Origin: Vitrella brassicaformis | Lineage: Eukaryota > Sar > Vitrellaceae | Direction of reading: 5' to 3' | Length of the DNA: 64,000 nucleotides | Assembly (NCBI GenBank): GCA_001179505.1 | Contig: CDMY01000336.1 | Coordinates: 1-64,000 of the forward strand | In this document: in pieces, positions 58,741 through 64,000 of the stretch | How positions within the stretch are numbered: the stretch's first letter is position 1 | Layout: the number at the start of each line of letters is the position of its first letter | Notes under the pieces: model-generated | Databases searched by the model: none | The model's input: the letters and a program-made list of their open reading frames with translations, nothing else | Told to the model about the DNA's origin: nothing | Made by a program: the position numbers and the translations under genes

Positions 58741-59940
58741 TCAGTCAGGCGTTGCTCTTGATTCCTGCAGAGGCAGGCAGCTGATGACCCTCGCCGCCAC
58801 ATCTTCCGGCGGCGGAAGCGCACCCGTACCTACACACACCACACCACCACCCATACCACAATACACACACACATTAGCAGGGAGGTGCACACACAATCCG
58901 CGGCCATTCCTTCCTTGTGTGTGTGAGATTGTGATTGTGAGTCGTTGGTTGTCAGGTCAGTGAGCGTCACGTCACATCACAGACTTACCGACATCGCCGC
59001 ACGCGAGTGCCTTTGAGACGGGTGGTATGACCTGAACACCGAGGTCCCGCAGGTGGGTGATGTGCCGCTCGGTGAAGGGATGCTCCCACATCAACGTGTT
59101 CATTGCTGGAAACACCTGAGGGATGTGCACACACCACACAGACAAGACAAACAGACGCATCCATCGCATCAACGATGTAGGCGATGCCGGGATAGAGCAT
59201 GGTGGAGGGATCATCGTGATTGATTGACTGACCAAGAAGGGCCGCTTGGGGTCCCACGCTCGCGCGACACACGTCTAAAGGCACACACAGACAGTCCCAG
59301 AGAAGCCAATGAATCCGGCACCCTCGTGTGTGTGTGTGTTGCAGGGCGTCCAATGCAGTGCTCACGATGAGGTTGTCGCAAAGTCCATTGGCGAGTTTGG
59401 CGAGCGTGTTGGCGCTGAGGGGAGCTATCACAAACACATCTGCCCAACGACGGAGCTGCACCCATACAGACAGACAGCCAGAGAGCACACAGCCACACAG
59501 AGATAAAAACTGTGTCTGTCCATGTGTGCAGGTGTGTGTGTGTGTGTGTGTGTGTGAGTCCCGGCAGCCGACCTCGATGTGCAGGACGGGGTCTCCCTTG
59601 GCCGACCAGCTGCTCCACTCGTCCGCGTCTGTCATGAACGACGAGTCACGCCACTCGTCCTTCACAAAATGAAGCGCACACCTCGACGCAACCGTCCTCA
59701 CCTACACACACGACACCAAAACAGGCAGGCCCAAACACAACCATCAGCTTGATCAGAATGCATGCCGCTGCAGTGTTTCGCCACCAGCGTGTCGGTTACC
59801 TCAATTCCCCTGGGCAGCTTGCCTTTGGCCTGGAGGTGCAGCTGATCTATGACCTCCTTGAGCTTGATGGTGGCCACGCTGCCCGTCACAGCAAGCAGCA
59901 CATGATGCGGACGGCCCTCTGCTGCTCCTGCTTCGCTCAT
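58741..59940 (-). CDS. PPCDC: Phosphopantothenoylcysteine decarboxylase (PPCDC/HAL3)
   Basis: Six exons (59940-59800, 59701-59573, 59455-59366, 59274-59233, 59115-58989, 58829-58741) sum to 618 nt, giving 205 residues, the usual size of eukaryotic PPCDC. It is an FMN enzyme that decarboxylates 4'-phospho-N-pantothenoylcysteine to 4'-phosphopantetheine in CoA synthesis. Motifs in order: VLLAVTGSVATIKL (flavin-binding start), ALHFVKDEW with the catalytic His, ADVFVIAPLSANTLAKLANG, CDNLITCVARAWD, FPAMNTLMWEHP with the key Asn (PxMNxxMW), and ACGDVGTGAL with the active-site Cys clamp. All catalytic residues are present. The protein is stand-alone, not fused to PPCS. Its start lies 368 bp from the divergent myosin gene. 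Confidence 0.95.
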
Positions 59941-60003
59941 GAGTCATGACATCGATGAAAAACCACGGCAGATCTCTTCGTCAAATGTCCTGGTTTCCGC
60001 AGA

Positions 60004-60026
60004 AGGGTTTAGGGCTTAGGGTCTGG
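60004..60026 (+). promoter_or_regulatory. Telomere-like GGGTTTAGGG element in a divergent promoter
   Basis: GGGTTTAGGGCTTAGGGT lies between the PPCDC and myosin starts. It contains one exact TTTAGGG-type unit and a degenerate second. In plants the equivalent telo-box (AAACCCTA) is a promoter element of housekeeping genes; a similar role here is only inferred. Confidence 0.35.
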
Positions 60027-60308
60027 GCTTAATTGCGAGCTTGTTGCCGATCGCGGGTTTTGGTTGACTTCCCCCGGGCGAGGGCCGCCAGGGAGTAGTC
60101 AAGAGGCAGCGCTGTCCGCTGGCATCGTGGCGGATGTGCTCGATAAGATATAGCAGGCCTTTCAATCGCACCAACAACCTTACCTTTTGACGTCACTGGC
60201 TGACACGAGCAGCAGGGAGCGGACAGAGAGCGGCATCAGCACCGCAAGCGGCATCCCACAGTAGGCCAGCAATCGGCAGTTTTGGTGCAGTGCTGTTGGT
60301 CGTTTAAA

Positions 60309-63300
60309 ATGGTGCGGTACGCCGAGGGTACGCTGGTATGGATCCCGGACAAGGAGAGCGTGTGGCAGAAGGGGGAGATCGTGGAGATCGGCAGCAACAG
60401 CATCAAGATCCGCACCGAGGACGAGACCACGGTGGCGCTGCCCATCGGCAAGCCCGTCCACCTCCGCAACGATGAGCTGTTCTCGAGCGAAGGGCTGGTG
60501 GGTCTGGACGACCTCACCCAGCTGATGCACCTGCACGAGGCGGCGGTGCTGCACTCACTCAACGTGCGCTTCGACATCGACAAGATCTACACCTTCACCG
60601 GACCCATACTCATCGCCGTCAACCCTTTCAAGTACATCACTGGCATGTACGAATTCCAGGTAACTAACTAGACAACAAAACACCCAACCGCACGACAACA
60701 CGACAACACGACACACACACATACACATACACATACGCGAGGGAGGGAGGGAGGGAGGGAGGCAGACCACGTGTTTGTGTGTGCGCTTGTTCACCCATCC
60801 ATCCATGTGTCTGTCTGTCGCCTGGGTGATCATATAAGACGCTGAAGCGTTACACAGCCGTGAAGCCGTCGAGGGCTCCCCACGTGTTTGCGACGGCCAA
60901 CGCGGCGTACCGTGGCATCTGCGAGCGCAAGAGGAGTCAGACCATCCTCATCAGCGGCGAGTCTGGCGCCGGCAAGACCGAGTCCACCAAACACGTCATG
61001 AAGTTCCTCGCACTCGCAGCCTCGCCAGAGGAGAGCAGGCGCTCAAAGGTCGAGAAGCAGGTCCTCGAGTCCAACCCACTCCTCGAGGCCTTCGGCAACG
61101 CACGGTAGGTAGCTGGGGTGGTCCACGCACAACCACACCATACAATCGCATCACACAAGACGAAGGACCATTCTGCCTCATTCCATGTGTGTGTGTGTGT
61201 GTGTGTGTGGTGTGCCATCAGGACGTTGCGCAATGACAACTCGAGTCGGTTTGGCAAGTTCATCGAGCTGCAGTTCAAGCTCGAGCGCGACAGGGAGCGG
61301 GGCGGCGAGTTGGGCAGGGTGTGCGGGGCGCGCATCCACACCTACCTACTGGAGAAGGTGCGGGTGTGCGACCAGCAGGAGGGCGAGCGCAACTTCCACA
61401 TCTTCTACCAGCTGTGCGCCGCGGCGTCGCGCGGCTGTGACGACAACGGCACCTACCACTTCCCGCAATACATCAAGGCAAGCCACGGTCACCGCACGGA
61501 AGGAGAAACACGCGCACCATCAGACAAGACAGACAACCTTTACACGCTCTTTCTTTCTGTCTGTCTGTGTGGGCGGTGCGGGGCGGTGATGTGTGTGTTG
61601 TGGTGTGCAGGAGGATGACGTGCGTCCCGAGGCGCTGGACCTGCGTGCGTTTGCGTCCCACGACCAGTTCATGTACCTCACGCGGTCCTCGTGCTTCGAG
61701 CTGGACAACGTCGACGACGTCGAGCAGTTCGAACGCACCGTATACGCCATGCAGGTCAGTGACACAACACACACACACACACACAGTGTGTTGTGCTTGA
61801 TGAATGTGTGTGTGATGCCACCCACCAGACTGTGGGCATAGACGTGGAGGACCAGATGAACATCTTCCGTGTGGTGGGGGCGGTCCTGTACCTGGGCAAC
61901 ATATACTTCAGACACCCACAGGACAACTCTGAAGGCGCTGAGGTGCGTGGAAACGTCAGTCACGGCAAACAAACATCATATATGGCACAGCAGATATATA
62001 TGTGGGTGTATGTGTGTGTTCAGGTGGCCCCCGGCGCTCAGGACGCCATGCGTCGTGCGTGCGAGCTGCTGGGCGTGCAGCCCGCCGCACTCGAGGAGAC
62101 CCTCTGCTACAGACTCATCAGAACCAAAACCGAGAACTACATGTCAGTCAGTAGACAGACAGACAGACAACACAGAAGGAGGGGAAATGAGAGAGCAGGG
62201 CGTCGACTCACATCCATTTGTGTGTGTGCAGGAAGCCGTTGAACATCCACGAGGCCGAGGACGCCCGTGACGCGTTGGCTCGGGCGTTGTACGGTTCGCT
62301 GTTCCTGCGGATCGTCCACCGCACCAACATCTCCATCGGCTACAACGACTCGGTCAAACTCATGTAAGCTCGGCCGACCATCAAAACACACACGCGCACA
62401 CGCAGACGAGGACGGGGCGGGGCAGGGCAGGGCGGGAATCACTCTCTCTGTCTGTGTGTGTATGTCTCTTGTGTGTGCAGGTGCGGCGTGTTGGACATCT
62501 TTGGGTTTGAGTGTTTCAAGCTCAACTCGTTCGAGCAGATCTGCATCAACTTCACAAACGAACGGTGTGCACACTGCACCCACCCCCATCCATCCATTCA
62601 TCCATCCCCACGTGTCAATCAATGTGCTGGCTGCCGTCTGTCTTTGCCTGCCATGGATGGATGGTATGTGTGGCTTTGCCTGCAGTCTTCAGCATTTCTT
62701 CAACACGTTCGTGTTCAAGTGCGAGGAGGAGCTCTACCGCAAGGAGAACATCCCATGGGACCCGCTGGACTTCCCCGACAACCAGGACTGCGTCGACACG
62801 CTGCAGGAAAGACGGACGGTACGTGTCGTACGGTCAGCCACACAGCTCAGCTCAGCTACTCACTCACTCACCGAACGACAAACCAACATGGAGACGAGAT
62901 GCACGTCACATGCAAATGTGTTTGTGTGTGTTGTGTGTGGATCCTGACAGGGTATCTTCTCGATGCTGGACGAGGAGTGCATGGTGCCTCAGGGGTCAGA
63001 CAGGGGCTTCTGCAACAAAATCATCAAACAACACGCAAGTGAGTCGAGTCGAGCCGCTCACACAGCACACACACACACACACTCTCTCTCTCTCCCTGCG
63101 TCCACTCCACTCATTTTTCCATCAGAGAACCCGCGATTCGGCATCATCAAGACGGAGCCCTCGTGGTTCACGGTCAACCACTTCGCCGGCCCCGTGCACT
63201 ACTGCAGCGACAGCTTCCTCGACAAGAACAAGGACCACCTCTCAACCGACGTCCAGGAGTGCATCAAGACCTCCAACAACCCATTCGTCGCCTCACTGTT

Positions 63301-64000
63301 CAGGTAACCAACAGAACTGACAGACGGAGGGAGGGAGAGAGGGAGAGGGACACACCATACCATCGTCGCGTTCATTCGATGGGTGGACGTATGTCTGTCT
63401 GTCAGGGAGCACCTGCATCGGGGGGAGGTCGACGAGGGCTCCTCGTCGTCCAGCGGCAGGGGGGCACCCGAACCGGCAAAAAAGTGAGACGACGAAGCAA
63501 TAGAGAGGGAGAGAGGGAGGGACATACGCGCACCGCATCGCAGCACACATCAATGGGCTCGTGTGGATGGATGTGATATGTATGGTGTGCAGGCGTGGCA
63601 TCAAGCGTCCGGTGACAGTGTCGTCGGAGTTCCGCGATCAGCTCAACGACCTCATGAACAAGATCGACACCACCGAGCCGCACTTCATCAGGTGGGCACT
63701 GCACTGCACCAAACCCACCTCACCTGAATGCCGTGGGGGGACCCATACGAAGGAATGGTGTGAACCTCTGATCTCTCTGCTGTTGGCCGTGTGGTGCAGG
63801 TGCATCAAGCCGAACCCCCAGAATGCGCCCGACGACTTCCACAGGCTCAGCGTCACGGAGCAGCTCAGGTGAGGGAGGTGCCACTGACCGACTGACACGG
63901 ACAGACAGACAGGGACAGTGGGACTGGAGGTGTGAGTGTGTGTGTGTGTGTGTGTGCAGGTACGGCGGCGTGTTGCAGGCGGTGCAGGTGAGCCGTGCGG
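60309..64000 (+). CDS. Myosin heavy chain, motor domain (cut at window end)
   Basis: Exons from 60309 ([19 protein letters not shown]) encode an SH3-like N-terminal subdomain (residues ~5-55) and then the motor: [20 protein letters not shown], the P-loop [12 protein letters not shown], switch [11 protein letters not shown], switch II DIFGFE with the relay [17 protein letters not shown], the HF-loop region FAGPVHY, a short loop 2 ([20 protein letters not shown]), and [15 protein letters not shown] leading into [11 protein letters not shown] near the SH1 helix. All nucleotide-binding motifs are intact, so it should be an active ATPase motor on actin. The first intron is 60660-60838. The converter, neck and tail lie beyond the window, so the class cannot be decided; alveolate-specific classes are likely. 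Confidence 0.96.

Overview
This 64-kb window is nuclear DNA from an intron-rich, moderately GC-rich protist. The best guess is a photosynthetic alveolate of the chromerid type (Vitrella-like). The basis is inference. There is a calcium-dependent kinase with the EF-hand/PH/kinase order known from apicomplexan CDPK7. There is a large helical-repeat protein of the organelle RNA-binding (HPR) type, and one enzyme whose leader carries a TSAFAP motif resembling the ASAFAP site of complex-plastid proteins. Exons are short, and many introns end in TG-repeat tracts followed by CAG. No tRNA, rRNA, CRISPR or transposase gene was recognised. Three 300-base N runs (13640-13939, 30860-31159, 49458-49757) are assembly gaps.

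Layout. 1-6 kb: simple repeats, a small membrane/coiled-coil protein on the minus strand, a 56-bp copy of the RPB7 gene end, and a weakly supported multi-exon gene. 7-10.6 kb: the remains of a cadherin-like repeat gene with in-frame stops, plus a coiled-coil fragment. 11.1-13.6 kb: a Gln/Pro-rich protein kinase. 14.3-15.3 kb: RNA polymerase subunit RPB7. 15.5-19.8 kb: a 19-exon Tas-like aldo/keto reductase with a long extra C-terminal region. 20.4-22.9 kb: a secreted NUDT9-type ADP-ribose hydrolase whose Nudix exon carries a 16-bp tandem duplication. 23.4-27 kb: an AT-hook nuclear protein. 27.7-28.6 kb: an intronless peroxisomal-type enoyl-CoA hydratase 2. 28.7-34.5 kb: the HPR-like protein. 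35-36.3 kb: a candidate FAM192A/Fyv6 splicing protein. 36.4-37.5 kb: an intronless F-box-like protein. 38-39.8 kb: a WBP4/FBP21-type spliceosomal protein. 40.2-45.5 kb: a CDPK7-like kinase. 46.2-50.7 kb: four tandem copies of an unknown exon unit in different states of decay. 51.4-53.2 kb: an ING-family PHD protein. 53.3-57.7 kb: a PLC-type PH-domain protein. 58.7-59.9 kb: phosphopantothenoylcysteine decarboxylase (CoA synthesis). 60.3 kb to the end: a myosin head, cut by the window.

The genes form no single pathway; this is ordinary euchromatin with housekeeping and signalling genes. The arrangement itself is notable: six gene pairs are head-to-head with 70-404 bp between start codons, suggesting shared promoters. 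Most gene models were built by hand from reading frames and splice sites. Exon sums that stay in phase are stated and make those models solid; single-base errors in individual exon edges remain possible.
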